Source: Clostridium_AI sp002297865 (lineage in GTDB: Bacteria; Bacillota; Clostridia; Lachnospirales; Lachnospiraceae). Taken from it: a stretch of DNA of 64,000 nucleotides. Position 1 is the first letter of the stretch. The number at the start of each line of letters is the position of its first letter. The notes beneath the pieces are model-generated. The model did not search any database, was not told where the DNA came from, and saw only the letters and a list, made by a program, of their open reading frames with translations. The stretch spans positions 9,443 to 73,442 of the forward strand of contig CALFNR010000067.1 of the NCBI GenBank assembly GCA_937903005.1, given 5' to 3'. The translations under genes and the position numbers were made by a program. This document shows positions 18,701 through 28,500 of this stretch, piece by piece.

Positions 18701-21700
18701 GGTCTTGGTTTGGAACTTGCGAAAAAGCTGATAGAAGAACAACAGACGGTTGTATTAGTGAGTCGACATGCAAAAGAAGATAAGAGACTTATAAGTAATT
18801 GGAAAGAAGGTCAGAAAGCGCCAGTGTATTATCAGGCAGATGTATCTTCCGAGGGCGATATGCTTAATTTTGAAAGATTCTTACAAGATACATATGGTGA
18901 GGATGGTAATATTAAGGCCGTGTATCATCTGGCAGGAATTGCTGACCATAGTTATCTTGCAGATTATCAGTTTGATGAAGCAAGTAAGGTATTGAGTCCG
19001 AAAATAAATGGAACGAGAAACCTTCTTACTCTTGCGCAAGCGGTACATGCACAGAAGATCGTATTATTTTCTTCTGTATCTGCATTGATTGGAACACCAG
19101 GGCAAAGTGCTTATTCCGCAGCAAGTGCATATCTAGATCAGATAGCGCGTACGCAAAGCAGTGAACAATTAAAAATCATTTCCGTTCAGCTCCCAGCAGT
19201 AGAAGGAGCGGGAATGGCATTTGATAATAAGGCTGATTATGAAACAGCATTTAAGACAATGGAACTAGAAGAGTTTAAGAGAAATCTTTCTTTTCTCAAT
19301 TCTTTAGAGGCAGGAGTATACTGTTTTGGACAGCTGAATTATGAGTTCGAAGCAAATTTACTTCTGGCTTGGAATCTGTCAGAGAAAATAAGGCAGGACA
19401 TTATAAGAAGAAGCAGAACAAATACCATAACAGAACAACAGAGTCAGCTACTATTAGAAGGACGTGAAGATGGAGCCTATACGGTAACGGAGAAAGAACT
19501 GGCAAAACTTTGGGCGTTTGTTTTAGGCTCAGAACAAGTAGATATTGATAAAGACTTCTTTGATGAAGGCGGTAATTCTATTATGGCGATTTCCATTGCA
19601 AATGCCATAAAAGAAAGTTTTCATAAGCAAGTGGATATCTCTGTGTTATTTCAGAATATGACCGTTCGTGAACTTGCAAAATATCTGGATCAACATGCAG
19701 AAAATGAAGAAAATAAAATGACAGCAGGGGAAAAGCAGGAGAGCTATGCCCTTTCAGGCGAACAGAAGAGATTGTATGCACTGCAGAATCTGAAACCAGA
19801 CAGCATTTTATATAATCTTCCTATTGTATTTGAACTAAGGGGAACGATTATTCCAGATAAAATTGAAGAGGCATTTCGTAAGGTAATAGAGGTTCAGGAT
19901 TCATTAAGAACCCAGTATTACGTAGAGCAGGGAGAAGTAAGACAAAGGATTATAGAACAGCCAGAATTTCATATGGAACTAGTAGACATTAGAGAAGATG
20001 CAACGATAGAAGAGGTAAAAGAAAAGATAGCATTCTACAATCAGCCATTTGATCTAGCTAGTGGAATTTTATTAAGAGTAATTTTATTCCGTAAAAATGA
20101 GACGACGGCGTATCTTATGATGAATACACACCATATTGCGGCTGATGGATATTCCATGGCACTGCTTATGAAGAATTTTAAGGAAGCATATCTGACAGGA
20201 GCCTGTGAGCCAATCGAACTACATTATACGGACTTTGCAACCTGGGAACAGGATCGGGAAAACCATGTGTATGAAGAAACAATGAATTATTGGGTGAATC
20301 AGTTCTCAGATAATCTTCCAGTACTGGAACTTCCTTATGATTTCCCATATCCTTCTGTGCGAAGTGAAAAAGGAGCGGTATACCAGTTTAAGATTAATGA
20401 AACATTATCACAACAGATAGAGCAGGTTGCAAAACAGCACAAAGTGACGGTAAGTCTGTTATGTATTACCTCATTTTCTATTTTACTATCTAAGCTTTCT
20501 TACCAAAGCGACATCATCATTGGAATGCCATATGCAGGAAGAGAGCAGAGGCAGCTGCAGTCTGTTATTGGAATGTTTGTTCATACACTGCCTATTCGGT
20601 TCCAGCTGGGGCAGGAGATTAGTTATCTTGACTTCGTTAGAAATGCTAATGACCGATATTTGGAGGATATGAAATATGCCAATGTCAGTATGTCAGATAT
20701 TTTAAGTCAACTGAACATATCCAGAAGTTTAAGTCATAATCCTCTGTATGATGTGATGTTTGCATTTCAGAATTCAGAAAGTGATATTGGAATTACGGAT
20801 GTATCAACGCCAGAACTAAGTTTTGAATTAGGCGATGTGATGTGCAACAGTGTTGCCATCCAAAAGGGAATATCTAAATTCGATTTAACCTTGGAGATAG
20901 TTAGGAAAAATGGCGGTTATGAATGTAGTTTTGAATATAATACGGATGTATTTAAGAAGCAGCATGTCAATGATTTTGCAGCTAGTTATGTGAGCATATT
21001 AGAACAAATTACAGAAAATGTAGAAAAGCCAATTGCGGATATTAGTGTAATTGGACAGAAGGATAAAGAACTGATTCTGAATCAGTTTAATGAGACCGAT
21101 TGTGAATATAGTGATAAGGAAACCATAATCAGTCTGTTTGAAAAACAAGTGAAATTGAGACCAAAACAGGTTGCTGTTATCACAGATACAGGTTATCTGA
21201 CCTATCTGGAACTTAATAAGAAAGCCAATGCAGTTGCTTACAAATTAAGAGAAATTGGAGTCGGACCAGATGACTTTGTTGCGATTATTTGTCAACGAAG
21301 TATTGATATGGAAGTTGGTATATTTGGAATATTAAAGAGTGGTGCAGCCTATGTTCCAATTGCCCAGGACTGTCCTGAAGAAAGACTTCGCTACATGCTT
21401 TCCGATAGTCAAGCGAAGGCAGTTTTAGTATATAAGGAGATGGATTTCGACTTTGGAACCATTCCATGTTTCAAGATTACAGAGATATCCCAGAATGGGG
21501 TAGATGAAAATCCAGAACAGGTAAACAAGCCGGATGACCTTGCTTATATGATTTATACTTCTGGTACAACTGGAAAACCAAAAGGAGTTATGTGCCATAA
21601 TCGAGGGCTTATGAATCGTATTGAATGGATGCATGGCAGATATCCGATTAATAGTGAAGATACGATTTTGCAGAAAACAACCTATACATTCGATGTATCT

Positions 21701-24700
21701 GTTTGGGAAATTATCTGGTGGGCAATTGTTGGAGCAAAAGTTTACATGTTAGTACCAGGCGGAGAAAAAGATCCAGCAAAAATTTGTGAAGCGATTGAAA
21801 CTGGACAAGTAACTACCATGCACTTTGTACCATCCATGTTAAAGGCATTCCTGTCGTATCTTGATGCCAATATGGAGGCAATCGATAAAATCACGTCATT
21901 ACGATATGTATTTGCAAGTGGTGAGGCATTGAAGCCAGAAGATGTTAATGAATTTTACAAACAGGTTATACATCGTGGTGTGGAAGCGAAACTGGTGAAT
22001 TTTTATGGGCCAACCGAGGCGGCAATTGATGTAACTTATTACGATTGTCTAGAGCACCAGCCGGTCATTCCAATTGGAAAACCAATAGCAAATACCAAGA
22101 TTTATATTATGAACGGCAATTGCTTATGTCCAATTGGCGTACCAGGGGAACTCTGCATCACTGGTGTTGGTGTTGCAAGAGGATATTGCGGAATGGAACA
22201 GCTGACAAAAGAAAAATTCGTGAACAATTTGTTTGGCGAAGGAACGTTATATCATACTGGAGATTTGGCAAGATGGATGCCAGATGGAAATATTGAATAT
22301 ATGGGCAGAATTGATCAGCAGGTTAAAATACACGGATTTCGAATTGAGTTAGGCGAGATTGAAAAAGTAATCAGGAAGTATCCTTCTGTAACAGATGCAG
22401 TTGTAATTGCAAAAGATAGTGGAGCGAAAGGAAAATACCTATGTGCTTACGTGATTGGAAATCAGACGATAGATAAGAAAGTACTTCAGGAGAAAATGAA
22501 AGAAGAGCTTCCAGCTTACATGATTCCTTCTGCAATTTTACAGATTGACGAGATACCAGTAACAGCCAACGGAAAGCTCAATCAGAAAGCATTACCAGAG
22601 GTAACAATAGAAATAGAAACTCATTCAGGTACAGCGAAGACGGAAGAAGAAAAAGTACTTCTTAAGATGGTACATCAAGTACTGGGTCATAAGAATGTCG
22701 GAATCGAAAATGATTTCTTTGAAGTAGGTGGAGATTCCATTAAAGGTATTCAGCTTCAGTCGTATCTGAAACGGGCTAAGTACGAATTGGCAATACAGGA
22801 TATCTATGAATGTTCTAATCTAAGGGAACTGGCACTTCGGTTAAAGAAGACAAAAGGATGCGTTAGTCAGAAAGAAGTAGTAGGAAGTGCACCTTTGTTA
22901 GAGATTCAGAGAGATTTCTTTGAATATGGACTTAAGAATCCGAACTATTACAATCAGGAAATTGTCTGCACCTGTAAAGAGCGTATACAGGCTGCAGAGC
23001 TTGAGCGTGCATTAAAGCGTCTTGTCGCACATCACGATGCATTGCGTATGATATTTACTGATAAGGAACAGATAAATCGTTCCACTAAAGAGGAGAATTT
23101 ATATGGATTTGCTGAGTACCATGTGGTAGACGAGAATCCAGCAGAATGTATTGGAGCGGAACATAAAAAGCTGAATATCTTTGACGGACCAGTATTTCGT
23201 TGTGTCCTTCTTCATCTAAAGGAAGAGGATATCGTTTGTATGATAGCTCATCACCTGATCTGCGATGGTGTGACGTGGAATATTCTAGTGGAAGATTTGC
23301 AAGGATTGTATCTAGAGGAGATGGGAAGGAAACAATATGAACTTCCGCTTAAGACGAATTCTTATCAGGACTGGACAAGAGCGAAAGAAGAGGAAGCGAA
23401 ATCGTTAAGAATACAGGAGCAGGCGGCTTACTGGAGAACCGTTTGTAAAGATAACGTTCCAAAACAAAATGAATATACAGTTGGAGAGAGGATACTAGTT
23501 ACCTTTAATCTAAATGAGGATGTAGTGGAACAGGTACAGAAAAATCTGTTTAAGATTAGGTTGTTAACTTGGAATGATGTGCTTCTATTTGCATACGCAA
23601 GAGCTGCAAAAAGAAATGCTTTCTCATATCCTGAGTGCGTAATGCTAGAATCCCATGGACGTAAAGACAACGAGCTGGATGTTAGCCGTACAGCAGGATG
23701 GTTTACTGTTGTTTATCCGTTCTGTATTCCATATTCTGATAGTCAGTCAGTGGTTAATAATCTGGTTCAGATAAAAGAGGAATTTCACAGAGTGCCAGAT
23801 GAGGGAATCGGGTTTGATATGATTCGTCGAGAGGATAAAACTTTAATACCATCTAATGTAATTATCAATTACATTGGCAATCTTGGACTTGTAGAAAAAG
23901 ATAGTCTGTTTAAGATTAGCGATATGATTTATGGGCCATTAATCAACAGTGAGAATAGAGCACTCTATGACATGGAACTGAATGTATTTCACATAGAAAA
24001 TGCAATGAAGATAAGTCTTGCACATACGTTGGAGTTTACATCCAAACAGATGGAAGTTTTCATGGAAGATTTCAAGGAGAGTATTGAGATTGCAGCAAAA
24101 GAATTAGCAAGTGCAAAAAAAATGAGCACACCACTAGATTATGGATATAATCATTTGACGCTTTCTGAATTAGAGAATATCAAGGCAAAGAATAGTAGTG
24201 AGATAAGAAAAATTTATGCATTATCACCGATGCAGAAAAACATACTTACAACAGTTTCATTAGGAAAAAATTCAGAATATTATTACGAGAGATTTTCATT
24301 TAGGATTGCGGAGAAACTAGACCTAGAGAAAATGAGAGAAAGTTTTGAACTACTGGTAAGAGCACACGATGTTTTCAAAACTTCCTTCCACTACAAAGGC
24401 TTGCAAGAACCAGTGCAAATTGTGTTGGAACAGAGTGAAGTAGATTTCCACATCATAGAAGGCAATCAAACGGTAACACTTGAAGAAATTTTGGAACAGG
24501 ATAAGTCAGAAGGCTTTGATTTAGAAGCAGGCAAACTGATTCGAATGACCATTGTTAAGCAAGAGGATGGTAATTACATCATATTCAGTTTTCATCATAT
24601 TATTTTAGACGGATGGTGTTTAAGTCTGGTCTTAAATGAATTTTTTGAGAATTACTTTATGCTCCTTGGCGGGATTCATCCGAAAGCACTTCCAGAGGCT

Positions 24701-25543
24701 AGTTATTCAGAGTACATAAGGACAAGTTATAAGATTGGAAATAGTGAAGCACTACAGTTCTGGAAAGAAAAACTTAAAGGTATCCAAAGTGGTCTTGACT
24801 TGCCAGTGAAAAAGAAAAATACTGCATCTGAGTATATTCAGGGCAATTATGAAATATCTGTGGATGAAGCTACTGTTGCCAGACTTAGAACTATTGCAAA
24901 TGACTGGCATGTGACAGAAAGTATGGTATTGCAATGTGCATGGGGTATCCTTTTAAGTCAGTTATCTGGAATGGATGATGTGGTATTCGGTTATGTCGTA
25001 TCGGGAAGAGATCCTCGAATTGAAGGAATAAATCAGATGCTCGGGTTATTTATTAATACATTGCCAATGAGTGTAAGGATAGATCCTGATAGGTCAGTAA
25101 GGCAGTTGGTGGAGTATATAAAGGATTATCAGAATGAGGCACAGCAGCACTGCTTCTTATCCATTAGTGATATTGTACAGAAAACTGGCTTAAATACAGA
25201 TATTATTGACTATGCAGTTGTCTTTGAGAATTATCCAGTTGTGGGTGAACTTGATTTTTCCAAAAGGGAACAGTCCTATAAAGGATTTACCATATCGGAT
25301 AGCAGGTATTTTGAACAGTCAACATTAGGTTTAAGTTTGAAAGTCATCCCAGGAGATTCATGGATATTGGTATTTAGATTTAATATGGAATTGTATCTGA
25401 AAGATTCCATTGTTTTAATGGGAGAAAAACTAAATCAGATTCTTGTTCAGATCTCTGAGATCCCAGAAGTGACACTAGGTGAATTTATAGATACAGAATC
25501 AGACCGAATGGACGATTTTAATGATGATTTAGAGTTGGAATAG
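15743..25543 (+). CDS. Hybrid PKS-NRPS, KS-DH-KR-ACP-C-A(Ser)-PCP-E-C
   Basis: A 3266-residue protein with a TTG start, 7 nt after GGAGG. The PKS half has an intact KS (Cys206, HGTGT, NIGH), a DH with HCVLGKKLYP (His527), a KR (GGTGGLG near 980) and an ACP (about 1245-1310). The NRPS half has a C domain (about 1335-1765, HHIAADG), an A domain (about 1780-2290), a PCP, an epimerisation domain (about 2380-2790, HHLICDG, TAGWFTVVYP) and a closing C domain (about 2820-3240, HHIILDG). The A-domain pocket reads D-V-W-H-F-S-F-I-D-K, very close to the known serine code DVWHxSLxDK. Thus Ser is loaded, epimerised to D-Ser and passed by a DCL-type C domain. The tail, DDFNDDLELE, is acidic and may dock to the next protein, which begins directly with an A domain. 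Confidence 0.93.
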   Translation: MDKLKNYILKEVSEKRLDAKSAAGLLKSLGKEESKTAPIAIVGMSVKLPQAENKEEFWDNIQNKISSIREYPKSRRDKTDSYLDGEKLDEDNAYQIQGYLNDISSFNPEFFGFSEAEGRKISPLHRMFLECAWYALIDAGYDEDKERGKDTIVYAANAQLGQKRYMDLMESIDGSGFIGNANSIMPSRLSFRFDMTGKSSVVDSACSSSLLAVNYACDDIREGKTDTAVVCGTTINILPIDKERVEMLESPSSSIRPFGDHADGTVWGEGVCAVVLKNYSKAVADNDRVYAVIKANGANNDGASNGITAPNMLRQKELFEQVWDKFHIDVNQMKYIEAHGTGTELGDPIEVKSLAKALAARTSKKQYCALGTCKGNIGHIIAASGLAGLIKCAMSLDKGEIPPLYQFEAPNRHIDFTSTPLYVCDEKIPISEEDNDFLIGIDSFGISGTNVHMVLGKPENKRILSEEEQLYRTEKLRQYEQNRRNLWIVEDFQALDAWNKVYQWVGGKGKKYYKVKVAPEQWFVKEHCVLGKKLYPASKALETIYTVAANYLGSEQVAITEFQVICPFAVEKETYLLIEEQITEENKLEVKLFYDHNPDSKNEFDRDWVEFSHAKCMLGQKVLKDENQSILEAFSGKRFHANDFTKGKIVYGDRWDCVTGKKETPNGRKLLIALDKIYHRDLVGHKLHPALMDMALNGMSLESEEDYLPFYLEKLEITRPIPSTFISTITKKADKTNDQLIFYDITLHDEKGTFAVIEDYAVKKVNGIRMYRNPASCRFEWKKCTWQTATKQMDLDNSLWLSQTDAKSCFGEELEGAISQNMIKLQSIQEEKSQIENRIREKSVESLILELSPQSGLSDQKICMETLAFLQIAMQQDSINQVIVIGKTEPFEEDKEPVLTPVMAAVQTLVRSANNEKGSKNSRFVCIEQGVSNLLLLDVLRNGTEKEVMVRKNGEILLPELIASSLKVQEEMNKEQGVYVLTGGTGGLGLELAKKLIEEQQTVVLVSRHAKEDKRLISNWKEGQKAPVYYQADVSSEGDMLNFERFLQDTYGEDGNIKAVYHLAGIADHSYLADYQFDEASKVLSPKINGTRNLLTLAQAVHAQKIVLFSSVSALIGTPGQSAYSAASAYLDQIARTQSSEQLKIISVQLPAVEGAGMAFDNKADYETAFKTMELEEFKRNLSFLNSLEAGVYCFGQLNYEFEANLLLAWNLSEKIRQDIIRRSRTNTITEQQSQLLLEGREDGAYTVTEKELAKLWAFVLGSEQVDIDKDFFDEGGNSIMAISIANAIKESFHKQVDISVLFQNMTVRELAKYLDQHAENEENKMTAGEKQESYALSGEQKRLYALQNLKPDSILYNLPIVFELRGTIIPDKIEEAFRKVIEVQDSLRTQYYVEQGEVRQRIIEQPEFHMELVDIREDATIEEVKEKIAFYNQPFDLASGILLRVILFRKNETTAYLMMNTHHIAADGYSMALLMKNFKEAYLTGACEPIELHYTDFATWEQDRENHVYEETMNYWVNQFSDNLPVLELPYDFPYPSVRSEKGAVYQFKINETLSQQIEQVAKQHKVTVSLLCITSFSILLSKLSYQSDIIIGMPYAGREQRQLQSVIGMFVHTLPIRFQLGQEISYLDFVRNANDRYLEDMKYANVSMSDILSQLNISRSLSHNPLYDVMFAFQNSESDIGITDVSTPELSFELGDVMCNSVAIQKGISKFDLTLEIVRKNGGYECSFEYNTDVFKKQHVNDFAASYVSILEQITENVEKPIADISVIGQKDKELILNQFNETDCEYSDKETIISLFEKQVKLRPKQVAVITDTGYLTYLELNKKANAVAYKLREIGVGPDDFVAIICQRSIDMEVGIFGILKSGAAYVPIAQDCPEERLRYMLSDSQAKAVLVYKEMDFDFGTIPCFKITEISQNGVDENPEQVNKPDDLAYMIYTSGTTGKPKGVMCHNRGLMNRIEWMHGRYPINSEDTILQKTTYTFDVSVWEIIWWAIVGAKVYMLVPGGEKDPAKICEAIETGQVTTMHFVPSMLKAFLSYLDANMEAIDKITSLRYVFASGEALKPEDVNEFYKQVIHRGVEAKLVNFYGPTEAAIDVTYYDCLEHQPVIPIGKPIANTKIYIMNGNCLCPIGVPGELCITGVGVARGYCGMEQLTKEKFVNNLFGEGTLYHTGDLARWMPDGNIEYMGRIDQQVKIHGFRIELGEIEKVIRKYPSVTDAVVIAKDSGAKGKYLCAYVIGNQTIDKKVLQEKMKEELPAYMIPSAILQIDEIPVTANGKLNQKALPEVTIEIETHSGTAKTEEEKVLLKMVHQVLGHKNVGIENDFFEVGGDSIKGIQLQSYLKRAKYELAIQDIYECSNLRELALRLKKTKGCVSQKEVVGSAPLLEIQRDFFEYGLKNPNYYNQEIVCTCKERIQAAELERALKRLVAHHDALRMIFTDKEQINRSTKEENLYGFAEYHVVDENPAECIGAEHKKLNIFDGPVFRCVLLHLKEEDIVCMIAHHLICDGVTWNILVEDLQGLYLEEMGRKQYELPLKTNSYQDWTRAKEEEAKSLRIQEQAAYWRTVCKDNVPKQNEYTVGERILVTFNLNEDVVEQVQKNLFKIRLLTWNDVLLFAYARAAKRNAFSYPECVMLESHGRKDNELDVSRTAGWFTVVYPFCIPYSDSQSVVNNLVQIKEEFHRVPDEGIGFDMIRREDKTLIPSNVIINYIGNLGLVEKDSLFKISDMIYGPLINSENRALYDMELNVFHIENAMKISLAHTLEFTSKQMEVFMEDFKESIEIAAKELASAKKMSTPLDYGYNHLTLSELENIKAKNSSEIRKIYALSPMQKNILTTVSLGKNSEYYYERFSFRIAEKLDLEKMRESFELLVRAHDVFKTSFHYKGLQEPVQIVLEQSEVDFHIIEGNQTVTLEEILEQDKSEGFDLEAGKLIRMTIVKQEDGNYIIFSFHHIILDGWCLSLVLNEFFENYFMLLGGIHPKALPEASYSEYIRTSYKIGNSEALQFWKEKLKGIQSGLDLPVKKKNTASEYIQGNYEISVDEATVARLRTIANDWHVTESMVLQCAWGILLSQLSGMDDVVFGYVVSGRDPRIEGINQMLGLFINTLPMSVRIDPDRSVRQLVEYIKDYQNEAQQHCFLSISDIVQKTGLNTDIIDYAVVFENYPVVGELDFSKREQSYKGFTISDSRYFEQSTLGLSLKVIPGDSWILVFRFNMELYLKDSIVLMGEKLNQILVQISEIPEVTLGEFIDTESDRMDDFNDDLELE

Positions 25544-25575
25544 CTCAGGATTCTTAGAAAAGGAATGAAAATAGA

Positions 25576-28500
25576 ATGTATACATTAAAAAAATTGCTAA
25601 AGGATAGTTTTTTACAGAATAAAGAGAAGATTGCAATTAGTACGCAGGCCTATCAGATTACCTATCAGACATTAGAGTTCAGAGCAGATGCCATAGGTCA
25701 TAAGATCGAGCGGGCTGGTATAAAAGAACAAAGCTGTGTAGCGTGTATCTCCCATCAGGTGGAACACTATATTTACGTACTAATGGCATGCGTTAAATAC
25801 AATCTTGTATTTATGCCAGTCAGTGCCAAATTTCCACACGACAGGTGCTTGGAAATGCTTAAGGAATCAGAGGCCAGTGTTATTGTGTGCGACAGTAACC
25901 TAAATGATGAGGTAGACGGTTTCATTAGAGAACTAAAAACTCCTGTGAAGAGGTTGGATATCGAACAGGCAGTGATTCCAGCAGATACACCATCAGCATG
26001 GAAAGAGGCAGCTGATACTGCTCGCTCATATATTTACTTCACATCGGGAAGTCAAGGAAAGCCTAAGGGCATTGTGGGACAGGTAAAGGGAATTGCACAG
26101 TTTATTACTTGGGAAGCAGAAACATTTGCAACAGACATTAGCGTACGTGTAGCACAAGTCACACCGCCTTGTCATGACCCGTTTTTGAGAGATGTTTTAT
26201 TGCCTCTTCACACTGGTGGGACAATCTGTATTCCTGAGAATGATAGGATGTTACTTGACTCACAGGAACTTGCCAAGTGGATGGAGAAAGAGAAGGTTAC
26301 GTTATTACATTGTACGCCGAGTATGTTTCAGATCCTGTCTGCTGTTCCAGTAACAAAAAACAGTTTTCCAGATCTGCAAGTGATACTGCTTGCAGGAGAA
26401 CTGTTAAAGCCAAATTGTATTAAAAACTGGTTTTCACTATTCCATGACAGAATGAAGTTTGTAAATCTGTATGGACCTACAGAAACAACACTGGCTAAAC
26501 TTTTTCATATCATCAAAGAAAGTGATTTGGAAAGAAATGTGATTCCAGTTGGGAACACTATTCCTGGTGCAAGAGCGCTGGTTGTTTCAGAAGGCGGAAG
26601 AATATGCCGGACAGGACAAATGGGGGAAGTATGGATAAGAACACCATACCGTACATTAGGATACATTGCGAAAGAGATAAATGCAGATAAGTTTATACAA
26701 AATCCATTTAACAGTAAACCAGGTGATATCGTTTATAAAACTGGAGACCTTGGAAAATGGCTGGAAAATGATGAAATCGAATTATTAGGCCGTATTGACA
26801 GACAAGTAAAATTAAGAGGACACAGAATTGAATTAAGTGAAGTGGAAGCAGCACTTCAGGAATACGAAGGTGTGGAACAGGCAGCTGTAATTTATCTGGA
26901 AGAGCGCGAGACATTGTATGGATTTGTGCAAAGTACAAATGAAGGCGAAGATATAGAGGAAACGGAAATCTTATCATTTATCCGATCCAAGCTTCCAGAT
27001 TATATGACTCCAGAGGTGATTAAGGTCCTTACAAGTTTACCGATTAATATGAATGCTAAACTTGATTATGGGAAGTTAAAAGAACTTGCAAATAAGGACA
27101 AGCGAGAAATAATTGAGCCGGTAACACCTTTGGAAAAGCAGTTGAGTGAGATTTGTAAGAATATTTTTTCATGTTCAGAAGTCAGTATGGAAGATACCCT
27201 GTTTCGCATTGGTGCCAATTCGGTTAATATTCTACGGCTTGTAAATGAAGTAAATAGCCAGACCAACAGCCAGTTCACGTTATTTGATATTTTTGAAAAC
27301 CGAAACAGAACGATACGTGAGTTAGCTGACGTTATTGAGAAAAATCGAGAAGCAGGTCATTCAAAGGTTACAATAACAAAAGCAGAACCAAAAGAATATT
27401 ATAAAGCGGTACCAGAACAGCGGAGAATTTTTGTTCTGCAAAATATGGACAAGGAAAGCACAAACTATAATATAACTCGTGCCATTCAAGTAAAAGGAAG
27501 TATTACGAACCAGGAAATAGTGGAACAGGCAGAAACATTCTTACAGCGGTATGAATTGTTTCAAATTACCTTTCAGCAATTAGACAACGAAATCGTACAA
27601 AGAGTAGGTAATTTTAGAATCAAGGCTGAAAGAATTTATTGCAAGGAAAAGGAAGTCACAGCATGTATCCATCGTTTTCGAAGACCTTTTGACTTAGAGC
27701 AGGAACCTGGTATTCGGCTCGGATTAATCGAAACAGATAAGGATAACCGAATTCTGGTAGTTGATGTACATCATATCATTCTGGATGGACATTCCATAAA
27801 CAGATTGATACAGAAATTCTGTCTTTTCCTATCTGGAGTGGAAGGACAGAAAGAAAAAGTTACCTATTTGGATTATGCGGTATGGGTCAATGAGAATGAA
27901 GGGAAAAAGGCAAGAAATGAATCTTTAGCCTACTGGAAAGAAAAGTTTCGTGTGGTGCCGGAGCCGGTTATGCCTTACTGCATAAAAAAACGTCCATCTG
28001 TGTTCACTTATCGAGGAATGAAAGAGAGCATGCGGATATCATCTAAGATAAAAGAAGGGATTGTAAGACTGGCAAAAGAAAACAATACAACGGAGTTTGC
28101 TATACTGACTACCGCATTTGTCCTTTTACTAGAAAAATATACATTACAGAATGACATTACAATTGGGACCGTTACCAATGGAAGAGTCTGCGATGAGATT
28201 AAGGATACCCTTGGGATGTTTGTAAAAACACTGCCTTTAAGAATTCAAATTGACCAAGAAAATACATTAGATCAGGTCATTACGCATGTAAATGAAGTCT
28301 TGGGTGAGGCATATGAACATCAGGCAATATCATTCGAAGAACTCCTAGAAGAATTAGGTGTGGAACGAGATATGAGTCGTAATCCACTGTTTGATTACAT
28401 GATTGTCATGCAGGAAGACAGAGAGGAAGAAACGGTCATAAACGGAACAGAATGGGCTTTGTATCCATACGATGATTTAAGCTCCAAATATGATTTGACT